This document shows, piece by piece, positions 23,549 through 31,455 of a stretch of 42,018 nucleotides of DNA; the first letter of the stretch is position 1; each line of letters begins with the position of its first letter. Source of the stretch: DASZTV01 sp036267875 (GTDB taxonomy: Bacteria > Actinomycetota > Actinomycetes > JAFAQI01). The notes beneath the pieces are model-generated. The model was not told the origin of the DNA, made no database searches, and worked only from the letters and a program-made list of their open reading frames with translations. Position numbers and translations under genes: made by a program. The stretch is taken from the NCBI GenBank assembly GCA_036267875.1, contig DATAVE010000116.1, positions 1-42,018 on the forward strand, in the 5' to 3' direction.

Positions 23549-24382
23549 GTGGACGAGCACCTGAAACCAACGCGGCGCCATGTCGTCGGCGCGATCGGTG
23601 CCCTGCCGCTGATCGCCCTTGGTCCGACGGTCCTGCGCGATGTGCACCCCGAATCCGCGAAGTCCGAGCCTGCCAAGAAGGCGACGCCGGAGAAGTTCCG
23701 CTTCTTCACCACGCACGAAGGCGCCGTCATCAAGGCCGCCTGCGCGCGCCTCATCCCCGGGCCCGACGACGACCCGATCGAGAAGCTCTACAACTCCCCC
23801 GGTGCCACTGAGGCCGGCGTCGTCCATTACATCGACACCATGCTTGCCGCGTTCGAGTTCAAGGTTCCGAGAATCTTCGCCGGCGGCCCATGGAGCAACC
23901 GCCACGGTGGCGACGAGAACTACATGAAGCACTTCGTCCCGCTCGCACCACGGCAGGAGTGGGCGTGGCGGCGACGGATCGCCGGGCTCCGCAAGCAGTA
24001 CCGCAAGGCGGTCAAGCAACTCGATGCCGCAGCCAATGGTGACTTCAGCAAGGCGTCGCACTCGACCCAGGACCAGGTCCTCACCAAGCTCGGCGATGTC
24101 CGCGGCCTGATCTTCACCAACGCGATCGAGGGCATGTACTCCGTTCCTGAGTACGGCGGCAACCGGGACACCGCCGGCTGGAAGGGCGTGCACTGGCCGG
24201 GCGACTCGCAACGGCGGGGCTACACCGCGAGCGAGGTCGCGACGAGCGACGGGCTCGACGTCGTCGTCCTGACCCCGACTCTGGAGGCGGTGCTCGGCGA
24301 GCTCGGCGTGGTCAGCGCAGCCCGGCGCCTCCGCCGCCGCCGATCACTGGGCGTCAACCGGACGGAGCACCTCGATGCGTGA
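23549..24382 (+). CDS. Gluconate 2-dehydrogenase subunit 3 family protein
   Basis: 277 residues from GTG at 23549, with GCGGAG eight bases upstream. A TTG at 23531 would start directly against the operator and lacks a spaced ribosome site. TRRHVVGAIGALPLIALGP near residue 8 is a twin-arginine-type signal. The region THEGAVIKAACARLIPGPDDDP is the subunit-3 signature. In known FAD-dependent dehydrogenases this small subunit matures the large FAD subunit and carries it through the Tat system as a hitchhiker. The next gene encodes that large subunit and overlaps by 8 bases. Basic and Arg-rich C-terminus (RRLRRRRS). Confidence 0.82.
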   Translation: MDEHLKPTRRHVVGAIGALPLIALGPTVLRDVHPESAKSEPAKKATPEKFRFFTTHEGAVIKAACARLIPGPDDDPIEKLYNSPGATEAGVVHYIDTMLAAFEFKVPRIFAGGPWSNRHGGDENYMKHFVPLAPRQEWAWRRRIAGLRKQYRKAVKQLDAAANGDFSKASHSTQDQVLTKLGDVRGLIFTNAIEGMYSVPEYGGNRDTAGWKGVHWPGDSQRRGYTASEVATSDGLDVVVLTPTLEAVLGELGVVSAARRLRRRRSLGVNRTEHLDA

Positions 24383-26120
24383 GCGCGCGATCGTGGTCGG
24401 CAGCGGTGCCGGCGCGTCCGTCACGAGCATGGTCCTGGCCCACAACGGCTGGGACGTCGTGGTGTTCGAGAAGGGCCCCCGCTACATCGATGGCTGGGAG
24501 AAGCCGGGACCGATCAAGACGGTCTTCTCCAACGACGAGCTGAAGTTCGATCGCAACTTTGACCAGCCGGACCCGATCTCCGAGCCCCGCACGTTTCGGG
24601 CGAAGAAGGGCGGTGACGTCATCGTCGGCGTCGTGAACCCGCTCGCCTCCGTCGTCGGCGGCGGCACGACGCACTGGGACGCGAAGATCCCGCGCTTCTG
24701 GGACATCGACTTCTCGAAGCGCTCGATGCTCGGGCCCTTTCCTGGCGCGGACATCGAGGACTGGCCGTTCGACTACGCCGAGATCGCGCCCTACTACCAG
24801 CGCATCGAGCGGTTGATGGGCGCGCAAGGCGACCAGGCCGCGATTCCCGACAGCACCTTGAAGTACGCACCAGGCAAGCGCGGCTTCGTCATGCCGCCCG
24901 GACCACAGCAGCTCTCATCGCTGACGGTCGCGAAGGGCTGCCATGCCCTCGGCCTGCACCCGTACCCGTTCCCCATGGCGATCAACTCCCGGCACCACCT
25001 CGGCCGGCCGGCGTGCAACGACTGCGGCCAGTGCAGCGACTATGGCTGCCCGATCGGCGCAAGGATCGGCGCACTGGCGATCATGCAGCACGCGGTCCGG
25101 ACCGGCCACGTCACCATCCACGCCGACACCATGGTCGACAAGGTCATCCACGACGGGAAGCGGGCGACCGGCGTCCGGTACGTCGACCGGCACGGCAAGC
25201 GCCACAAGATGGACGCGAAGGTTGTGGTGATGTCGTGCTCCGCGATCGAGACGTCGCGGCTCGCACTGCTGTCCAACCTGCCGAATCCGCACGACCGGAT
25301 CGGCCGCGACATGATGTTCCACAACTTCATGGACGGCTTCGGTATCTTCACCGCCGAGCGGATGCATGCCTACCGCGGCCGATCGATCACCCAGTGCTGC
25401 GAGGACTTCGCCGATCCGGACTTCGTGGGCGCCCGGGCGTTCGCGAAGCTCAACGGCATCCCGTACTTCCGCGGCGGGATCATGGAGATCGGCGGCAGCG
25501 AGGACGTCATCGGCGAGGGCCAGGAGCTGCAGTTCGTCCTCGATGCGCTCGCCAGCGCGCCGGGCGTGACGCCGTTCGGCAGCACCTTCAAGACCCTGAT
25601 GCGGACCAGCCTGCTCCGCGACCGTCTCGCCGGGATCGACTTCATCGGCGAGGACCTGCCCTTGGCGACCAACCGGGTCGAGCTCGACCCGAAGGTGAAG
25701 GACTACCGGGGCGTCCCGGTCCCGCGACTGACCTATTCGCAGGGCAAGCACGAGCACATTGCCTCGCTGTTCTACATCCCGCTGATCACCGCGCTGCTGA
25801 AGGCCGCCGGCGCCGACGCGATCGGTGCGGCTCTGCCGGAGTCGATCGTCAACAGCCTCACCGGCGCGAACATCCCCCACGGCGCGCACGTGATGGGCGG
25901 CATGCGAATGGGCAAGGACCCGCGGACGTCGGCCACCGACGGCACCGGCCGGGTGCACGGCATGGAGAACGTCTTCGTGGCGGACGGATCGGTCTTCCCG
26001 AGCAGCGGCGCGCAGAACCCGACGAACACGATCCTGTCGACCGCGCTGCGCAACGCCACCAAGAACTTCGGCCACGGTGCAGACCATCTCGGCCGTGACC
26101 ACGAGGAGGCGTACGCCTGA
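24375..26120 (+). CDS. GMC-family oxidoreductase (FAD-dependent alcohol/sugar dehydrogenase large subunit)
   Basis: 581 residues. The FAD-binding GSGAGASVTSMVLAHNGWDV follows the start, with an acidic residue in VVFEKG. GGGTTHWDAK is the GMC flavin-attenuation region. The active site is shown by GAHVMGGMRMG (His) and SGAQNPTNTI (Asn) in the C-terminal domain, after ADGSVFPSS. CNDCGQCSDYGC at about residues 214-225 has four cysteines in the pattern C-x2-C-x2-C-x4-C, close to where bacterial FAD-glucose dehydrogenases ligate an iron-sulfur cluster. There is no own signal peptide, which agrees with export together with the preceding subunit. No cytochrome c subunit is encoded in the operon. Substrate: an alcohol, sugar or sterol-like hydroxyl; undetermined. 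Confidence 0.9.
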   Translation: MRERAIVVGSGAGASVTSMVLAHNGWDVVVFEKGPRYIDGWEKPGPIKTVFSNDELKFDRNFDQPDPISEPRTFRAKKGGDVIVGVVNPLASVVGGGTTHWDAKIPRFWDIDFSKRSMLGPFPGADIEDWPFDYAEIAPYYQRIERLMGAQGDQAAIPDSTLKYAPGKRGFVMPPGPQQLSSLTVAKGCHALGLHPYPFPMAINSRHHLGRPACNDCGQCSDYGCPIGARIGALAIMQHAVRTGHVTIHADTMVDKVIHDGKRATGVRYVDRHGKRHKMDAKVVVMSCSAIETSRLALLSNLPNPHDRIGRDMMFHNFMDGFGIFTAERMHAYRGRSITQCCEDFADPDFVGARAFAKLNGIPYFRGGIMEIGGSEDVIGEGQELQFVLDALASAPGVTPFGSTFKTLMRTSLLRDRLAGIDFIGEDLPLATNRVELDPKVKDYRGVPVPRLTYSQGKHEHIASLFYIPLITALLKAAGADAIGAALPESIVNSLTGANIPHGAHVMGGMRMGKDPRTSATDGTGRVHGMENVFVADGSVFPSSGAQNPTNTILSTALRNATKNFGHGADHLGRDHEEAYA

Positions 26121-27355
26121 TGCGCGGACTGCTGTTCGGCGTGAGGCCGTCCCCCACGGATCCCGCGCTTGTTGAGGCTCTGTCAGAAGACGCGTCGCCG
26201 TACCTGAAGGCGCTCGCGACAGTCCCGATGGACCTGCGTGACATCCCGGACCCGGCGCTGCCCGCCGATGACTGGGTGATCATCAAGACCAACCTGTGCG
26301 GGATCTGCGGGTCCGACGCCAAGCAGGTCTTCATGGACGGCGACGGCGACTCGTCGATGACCGCGATGATCAGCTTCCCGCAAGTGCTCGGACACGAGGT
26401 CATCGGCGAGATCGTCGAGGTCGGCTCCGCCGCCGGACGGCGCATCGGCGAACGCGTCGTACTCAACCCCTGGCTGTCCTGCGGCCCCCGCGGGATCTCC
26501 CCGATGTGCCCGTCGTGCGAGAACGGCGACTTCAACCTCTGCCACCACTTCACCGAGGGTCACCTGGCACCGGGCATCCACACCGGGAACTCCTCGACGG
26601 CAAGCGGCGGGTTCGCCGAGCTGGTGCCGGCGCACACCTCGATGGCGATCCCCTGTCCCGACGAGGTCCCCGATGAGATCGCGGTGCTCGCCGACCCGTT
26701 CTCCGTCGCGTTGCACTCGGTGCTTCGCAACCCACCGCCGATCGGCGGCAAGGTGCTCGTCTACGGCATCGGCGCGCTCGGGCTGTCGACACTCGCCGTG
26801 CTCGCGAAGCTCTACCCGACCGTCGAGGTCGGTGCGATCGTCCGCTGGCAGCACCAGGCGGACGCCGCAGAACGTCACGGTGCGAAGGCGTTCTTCCACT
26901 CGCCGCCGGAGCTGCTCGTCGAAGCGGTGTCCGACTGGGCGCAGGCGCGGCTGCACAAGCCGTGGGAGGGCCTGCCGATGACCTTCCCCGGCGGTGTCGA
27001 CGTCGTCTACGACACTGTCGCTGCGCCCGAGACCCTTGAGGTGTCGGTCAGAGTGCTTCGGGCACGGGGCCGGATGGTGCTGACGGGAGTCAGCCAGGCC
27101 GGCCGCTTCGAGTGGAGCCCTTGGTATTTCAAGGAGCTCAACCTCATCGGGTCGAACGCCTTCGGGGTCGAGGAGGTCGGTGGCGTCCGCAAGCACGCCA
27201 TCTCCCACTACCTCGACTGGGCCGCGACCGGCGGGATCGACGTCAGCGACATGCTCACGCACCGGTTCGCACTCGACGCGTGGCGTGACGCCTTCGGGAC
27301 GATCGCCCGCCAGGGCGATACCGGCACGATCAAGGTGGCGTTCGACTACCGGTGA
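26120..27355 (+). CDS. Zinc-dependent alcohol dehydrogenase (MDR superfamily), first copy
   Basis: 411 residues, longer than usual because of an approximately 35-residue N-terminal extension and a loop after the first zinc region. NLCGICGSDAKQ holds the catalytic-zinc Cys, GHEVIGEI the His-Glu, and CPSCENGDFNLC with a preceding Cys the structural zinc. The nucleotide site is degenerate: VLVYGIGALGLSTLAVL. It oxidises an alcohol (or reduces an aldehyde/ketone) with NAD(P). Its ATG shares bases with the previous stop (TGATG), so it is tightly coupled to the GMC gene. It is followed by a second MDR gene, which suggests two successive alcohol oxidations or a heteromer. Confidence 0.9.
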   Translation: MRGLLFGVRPSPTDPALVEALSEDASPYLKALATVPMDLRDIPDPALPADDWVIIKTNLCGICGSDAKQVFMDGDGDSSMTAMISFPQVLGHEVIGEIVEVGSAAGRRIGERVVLNPWLSCGPRGISPMCPSCENGDFNLCHHFTEGHLAPGIHTGNSSTASGGFAELVPAHTSMAIPCPDEVPDEIAVLADPFSVALHSVLRNPPPIGGKVLVYGIGALGLSTLAVLAKLYPTVEVGAIVRWQHQADAAERHGAKAFFHSPPELLVEAVSDWAQARLHKPWEGLPMTFPGGVDVVYDTVAAPETLEVSVRVLRARGRMVLTGVSQAGRFEWSPWYFKELNLIGSNAFGVEEVGGVRKHAISHYLDWAATGGIDVSDMLTHRFALDAWRDAFGTIARQGDTGTIKVAFDYR

Positions 27356-27372
27356 TGCGCCAGGGGGTCTCC

Positions 27373-28416
27373 ATGCGCGCGGCGGTGATCGAGGGCCCGG
27401 GAAAGCTCGCGGTCCGCGACACCGATGTGCCAACCCCCGCGAGCGGGCAGGTTCTGGTGCAGGTTGGCTGGTGCGGGATCTGTGGCACCGATTTGCACGG
27501 GTCACTGGAGGGCTGGCTGCCTCCGGGCACCGTCGGCGGACACGAGTGGTCCGGCACCGTCGCGGCGGTCGGGCCCGACGTGACACGGTGGTCGGCGGGC
27601 GACCTGGTCGTCGGTGGCCCGCCGTGGTGCGGGGAGTGCGAGTGGTGTCGCGCGGGGCGTCCCGCGCTGTGCGTGGCCGACCCGATCCGCGCGACCGGCC
27701 TCGGCCATGGCGACGGCGTCGAGCTCGGCGGCGCGTTTGCGAGCTACCTGCTTGCAGGCGCCGACACGCTGCACGCGGTGCCGGTCGGACTAGACCTCAG
27801 GGTCGCTGCATTGTCGGAGCCACTGGCTGTGGCACTGCACGGCATCAGCGCCGCGAACCTGCCGGACGATGTCGAGAGACTTCGCATCCTCGTCAGCGGC
27901 GGTGGTCCGCTCGGCCAGCTGGTAGTCGCCGCTCTGCGCGCCGCGGGCGCCAGCCAGGTGATGGTGTCGGAGCCCTCCGACGTACGCCGCAAACAAGCGG
28001 TCGCCGTTGGAGCCTCGACAGCGGTCGCGCCGTCGGATCTTCGGACGCCCCCCGCCCTGCCTACCGACATCCACCAGGACGGCTTTCACTTCGTCTTCGA
28101 GACCTCCGGCGTGGAGACTGCCGCCCAGACCGCGTTGGGCCTGCTCCGCCCGGCAGGAACTCTGGTGCTGCTCGGCACGGGGGCGTTCCAGATCAAGCTC
28201 GACGCGATGCGGATCCTCCTCAACGAGCTCGTGGTCACCGGTGCCTACTGTTATGACGCCGGGGGCATCGACGCGGCCCTCACGCTGCTCGCCTCGGGAA
28301 GACTTCCGGTCGAATCCCTCATGTGCCCCGAGGACGTCGGCCTCGACGACCTGCTCGACACGATGCACCGGCTGCACGCCGGTGAGATCCCGACGAAAGC
28401 ACTGGTGCGGCCATGA
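27373..28416 (+). CDS. Zinc-dependent alcohol dehydrogenase (MDR superfamily), second copy
   Basis: 347 residues from ATG at 27373, which has CAGGGGG upstream. The earlier ATGs at 27352/27355 overlap the previous stop and lack this site. WCGICGTDLHG supplies the catalytic-zinc Cys, GGHEWSGTV the His-Glu pair, and WCGECEWCRAGRPALC the four structural-zinc cysteines. ILVSGGGPLGQLVVAALRAAG is the nucleotide fold, with a non-canonical SGGGPLG. The resemblance to threonine/sorbitol dehydrogenase-type MDR enzymes is general. It differs strongly from the first copy, so the pair is not a recent duplication. 4-base overlap with the VOC gene. Confidence 0.9.
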   Translation: MRAAVIEGPGKLAVRDTDVPTPASGQVLVQVGWCGICGTDLHGSLEGWLPPGTVGGHEWSGTVAAVGPDVTRWSAGDLVVGGPPWCGECEWCRAGRPALCVADPIRATGLGHGDGVELGGAFASYLLAGADTLHAVPVGLDLRVAALSEPLAVALHGISAANLPDDVERLRILVSGGGPLGQLVVAALRAAGASQVMVSEPSDVRRKQAVAVGASTAVAPSDLRTPPALPTDIHQDGFHFVFETSGVETAAQTALGLLRPAGTLVLLGTGAFQIKLDAMRILLNELVVTGAYCYDAGGIDAALTLLASGRLPVESLMCPEDVGLDDLLDTMHRLHAGEIPTKALVRP

Positions 28417-28853
28417 CCACTGAAGCCAAGATGCCGAAGTTCAACCACGTCGCGATGACGATGCCGGCTGACGCGCTCGACGAGACCGGACGCAAGGCGA
28501 TCCTCAACTTCTACGGCGAGGTCTTCGGCTGGCAGGAGCTCCCCACCGAGACCAAGGACCGGCAGCAGCTGGTCATGATGGCGTACGAGTTAGGGCAGTT
28601 CGTCTTCCTCGTGGCCGACGAGTCGCCGCTTTCGGGCACGTTCGCCGACCACTTCGGGATGGCGGTCGACACCGTCGAGGAGCTGCACGCGATGCACGCG
28701 CGGGCCAAGGCATACGCCGAGCGCGACGACCGGGTTCGGGTCGAGGAGCTCATGGTCGACGACTTCGGCATGCTCGACCTGACCGCTTTCTACGTGAACT
28801 ACCTGCTGCCGCTGACCGTCGAAGTGCAGCACTTCAACTGGAAGCAGCAGTGA
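28413..28853 (+). CDS. VOC-superfamily (glyoxalase/extradiol-dioxygenase fold) protein
   Basis: 146 residues. FNHVAMTMP opens the first beta-alpha-beta-beta-beta unit with a potential metal-ligand His, and ILNFYGEVFGWQELP is the helix-turn typical of VOC proteins. HFGMAVDTVEELHAMHARAKAY begins the second unit with another His, and the final DLTAFYVNYLLPLTVEV carries a further candidate position. Metal-dependent isomerase, lyase or binding roles are all found in this superfamily. The gene is coupled by ATGA overlaps to both neighbours. The role in the pathway is unknown. Confidence 0.8.
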   Translation: MTTEAKMPKFNHVAMTMPADALDETGRKAILNFYGEVFGWQELPTETKDRQQLVMMAYELGQFVFLVADESPLSGTFADHFGMAVDTVEELHAMHARAKAYAERDDRVRVEELMVDDFGMLDLTAFYVNYLLPLTVEVQHFNWKQQ

Positions 28854-29560
28854 GCCCGCCGAAAACGGCGTCCGCCCGAGGCGGCGCACCCGCGCAGGAG
28901 CGGGAGCTTCGCGCGCAGGGCCGCAAGACGATGCAGCGGCTGCTGACCGCCGGACGGACGGTATTCGCCGCGCAGGGGTTCCACACCGCGCGCGTCGACG
29001 ACATCGTGAAAGCCGCGAAGACCTCCCACGGCACCTTCTATCTGTACTTCTCCAACAAGGAAGACCTGTTCAAGGCCCTCGCGCTGGACACCATGTCGGA
29101 GATGGAGGCGCTCGGCGCCTCGCTCGGTCCGGTCAGCGCCGACGAGGAAGGCCGGGAGACGATCCGCGGGTGGGTGACGAAGTTCGTCGATCTCTACGCC
29201 GCCCACGGCAGCGTGATCCGCGCCTGGACCGAGTGGGAGCTCAACGACCGCGACCTGGGTCGCCGCGCGCAGACGTCGCTGGTCCAGCTGTCCACTGCCC
29301 TTGCCACCCGCATCCACGAGGTCCGCGTGCTCGACGACAGCGTCATCCCGGATCGTGGCGTCGCCGAGGGTCTCGCGTGCCTGTCGATGCTCGAGCGTTT
29401 CAACTACTTCCGCGAGTCCCATCAGGTCGATGTCTCTCGGGACGAGGCGATCGAGATCCTCACGCGCGCGGTGTTCGAAGGCTTCTTCGTCCCCGACCGC
29501 GCGATCGCCCGCAAGCGGATCAGAGCCGTGGGCAAGAATGGGCGTCATGTCCGAGCCTGA
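28850..29560 (+). CDS. TetR/AcrR-family transcriptional regulator (candidate regulator of motif B)
   Basis: 236 residues from GTG at 28850. The helix-turn-helix is at about residues 47-77: ARVDDIVKAAKTSHGTFYLY followed by FSNKEDLFKAL. The effector domain is helical with aromatic residues (WTEWELNDRDLG, MLERFNYFRESHQ). It lies inside the nine-gene operon preceded by a perfect motif-B palindrome, and all motif-B sites flank genes of matching function, so this protein is the natural candidate to bind them. The preceding charged N-terminus (about 25 residues, Arg/Gln-rich) may add DNA contacts. It ends within the start of the hydrolase gene (14-base overlap). Confidence 0.87.
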   Translation: MSPPKTASARGGAPAQERELRAQGRKTMQRLLTAGRTVFAAQGFHTARVDDIVKAAKTSHGTFYLYFSNKEDLFKALALDTMSEMEALGASLGPVSADEEGRETIRGWVTKFVDLYAAHGSVIRAWTEWELNDRDLGRRAQTSLVQLSTALATRIHEVRVLDDSVIPDRGVAEGLACLSMLERFNYFRESHQVDVSRDEAIEILTRAVFEGFFVPDRAIARKRIRAVGKNGRHVRA

Positions 29561-30503
29561 CATTGCCGTCAGTGATCCAGATGGTGAAGCGCACGGCGAT
29601 GCCGTGTATGGACCCGAGCAGCACGACGTCCCCAAGAGCGGACGCAGCGGCTTCACCGTCGTCGCCGGCCGCCAGGTCCACTACCTCGAGTGGGGTTCGT
29701 CCACGGCCCCGGCGGTCCTCGCGATGCACGGCGGCGGCCAGACGGCGTACATGTTCGAGGACATCGGCGCGAACCTGCGCGACACCCGTCACGTCATCGC
29801 GATCGACCTGCCCGGACACGGCGAGTCGGACTCGCTCGTCGGCGCCGAAGGTGTGTCACGACAGGAGCTCGCCGCGACCGTCCCCGGGGTGCTCGATGAG
29901 TTCGGCGTGCGCCCAGTCGCCATCATCGGCGCATCACTCGGCGGAATCGTTGCCATGACGCTCGCAGCCGCGCGGCCAGAGCTGGTCTCGGCGATCATTC
30001 TCATCGACGTCGGTCATCGGCTCGAGCCTGAGGGAGTCGCACGAATCATCGAGTTCATGACCAAGCATGAGTCGTTCGGCACGCTCGAGGAAGCAGGGGC
30101 CGCGATTGCGGAGTACCTGCCCAACCGCAAGACTTCATCGCCCGACCGACTCAAGCGCAACCTCAGGCAGCGTCCCGACGGCCGCTGGGTCTGGAAGCAC
30201 AGTCTCGGCCGGATCAGCCGGGAGCGGATGGAGAACATCCGCGACACCGACTGGGAGAACGACATCCTGGTCGGCCTCGACGCCGAAGCAGCGACTATCC
30301 GGATCCCGGTGCTCGTGCTGCGCGGCGCATCGAGCGACGTACTGTCCAGCGACGGCGCGACCGAGGTCGCGTCGATCCTGCCCAACGCGCGGGTCGCCAC
30401 AATCGCGTCCGCCGGCCATCTGGCGGCCGGCGACAACCCCGCTTCAACCGCCGATCTGATCCGGGAGTTCCTCGACGAGGTCCTTCCGGCTCAGCCCAGC
30501 TAG
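29547..30503 (+). CDS. Alpha/beta-hydrolase
   Basis: 318 residues from ATG at 29547. ATG at 29538 adds three residues. Longer upstream frames overlap the TetR gene and are rejected. LAMHGGGQTAYMF holds the oxyanion region, GASLGG the nucleophile elbow with Ser130, and SAGHLAAGDNP the catalytic His near the C-terminus. An acid in VLRGASSDVLS completes a likely triad. Family members include esterases, lactonases and C-C hydrolases such as meta-cleavage-product hydrolases. A VOC protein two genes upstream would fit a ring-cleavage pair, but neither assignment is proven. Followed by a 35-base gap with a GAGAGG ribosome site. Confidence 0.87.
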   Translation: MSEPDIAVSDPDGEAHGDAVYGPEQHDVPKSGRSGFTVVAGRQVHYLEWGSSTAPAVLAMHGGGQTAYMFEDIGANLRDTRHVIAIDLPGHGESDSLVGAEGVSRQELAATVPGVLDEFGVRPVAIIGASLGGIVAMTLAAARPELVSAIILIDVGHRLEPEGVARIIEFMTKHESFGTLEEAGAAIAEYLPNRKTSSPDRLKRNLRQRPDGRWVWKHSLGRISRERMENIRDTDWENDILVGLDAEAATIRIPVLVLRGASSDVLSSDGATEVASILPNARVATIASAGHLAAGDNPASTADLIREFLDEVLPAQPS

Positions 30504-30538
30504 CAACAGCCACCAAGGAACGAGAGAGGTCACCACTC

Positions 30539-31447
30539 ATGGGTCTGCTCGACGGCAAGGTTGCCATCGTCACCGGCGCTGGCCGGGGTCTCGGGAGGAC
30601 GCACGCGCTGCTGCTCGCCTCCGAAGGCGCTCGCGTCGTCGTCAACGACCTCGGCGGTGAGTGGGACGGTGCCGGCACGGACAACCGCCCGGCCCAGCAG
30701 GTCGTCGACGAGATCAAGGCGGCCGGTGGTGACGCGGTCGCCAACTATGAGAGCTGCTCCAACTGGAAGGCGGCCGAGGGCCTCATCTCCCAAGCCGTCG
30801 ATGAGTTCGGCGGGCTCGACATCCTCGTCAACAACGCGGGCATCCTGCGCGACAAGATGAGCTACAACATGTCGGAGGAGGACTGGGACTCCGTCATCGA
30901 CGTCCACCTCAAAGGCCACTTCGCGACGACGCACTTCGCCGGCAGCTACTGGCGGGCACGCTCCAAGGCCGGCGACCCGGTCTACGGACGGGTGATCAAC
31001 ACGAGCAGTGAGTCGGGGCTGTTCGGCAACGCCGGCCAGGCCAACTACGCCGCGGCCAAGGCCGGCATCATCTCGCTGACCTGGGTGACGGCACGCGAGT
31101 ACGCAAAGATCGGGGTCACCGCCAACGCGATCGCGCCTCGCGCGCGCACCCGGATGACCGAGATGACCTTCGCCGGGTTCGGCACTACCGAAGAGGGACA
31201 GTTCGACGCGTTCGCGCCGGAGAACGTCTCGCCGGTCATCGGCTGGCTCGCCAGCCCGGCGGCAGCGGACGTGACCGGCCAGGTCTTCGTCGTCTGGGGC
31301 AGCGAGGTGCAGGTCGCGAACATCTTCACCCTTGCCGGCTCAGTCGACGCCGGCGGCAAGGCGTGGACGGTCGACGGCCTGATCGAGGCGGCACCCAAGC
31401 TGTTCGCCAACCACGACTCCGGCATCCCGCCCTTCCAGCTGCTGTAG
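30539..31447 (+). CDS. SDR of the (3R)-hydroxyacyl-CoA dehydrogenase/MFE-2 type
   Basis: 302 residues. GLLDGKVAIVTGAGRGLGRT is the cofactor loop (TGAGRGLG), and VVVNDLGGEWDGAG contains the acidic residue that selects NAD. NNAGILRD, the catalytic Ser in NTSSESG and Tyr/Lys in YAAAK complete the motif set. The long insertion after the second strand (WDGAGTDNRPAQQVVDEIKAAGG) is typical of peroxisomal multifunctional enzyme type 2 and steroid-type beta-oxidation SDRs such as Hsd4A. This supports oxidation of a beta-hydroxyacyl-CoA. A GAGAGG element precedes the ATG. 8 bases to the acyl-CoA synthetase gene. Confidence 0.88.
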   Translation: MGLLDGKVAIVTGAGRGLGRTHALLLASEGARVVVNDLGGEWDGAGTDNRPAQQVVDEIKAAGGDAVANYESCSNWKAAEGLISQAVDEFGGLDILVNNAGILRDKMSYNMSEEDWDSVIDVHLKGHFATTHFAGSYWRARSKAGDPVYGRVINTSSESGLFGNAGQANYAAAKAGIISLTWVTAREYAKIGVTANAIAPRARTRMTEMTFAGFGTTEEGQFDAFAPENVSPVIGWLASPAAADVTGQVFVVWGSEVQVANIFTLAGSVDAGGKAWTVDGLIEAAPKLFANHDSGIPPFQLL

Positions 31448-31455
31448 TCGCAGCG

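Noticed and set aside
24915..27586. Long minus-strand open frames of 395 and 467 codons
   Set aside because: Antisense to the GMC oxidoreductase and the alcohol dehydrogenases, whose zinc and FAD motifs are clear. The frames have compositions typical of GC-rich antisense reading.
29557..29572. Additional motif-B-like sequence CTGACATTGCCGTCAG
   Set aside because: It fits the consensus but lies inside the start of the hydrolase coding region and the end of the TetR gene, with no promoter. Kept out of the site list as a possible chance match.
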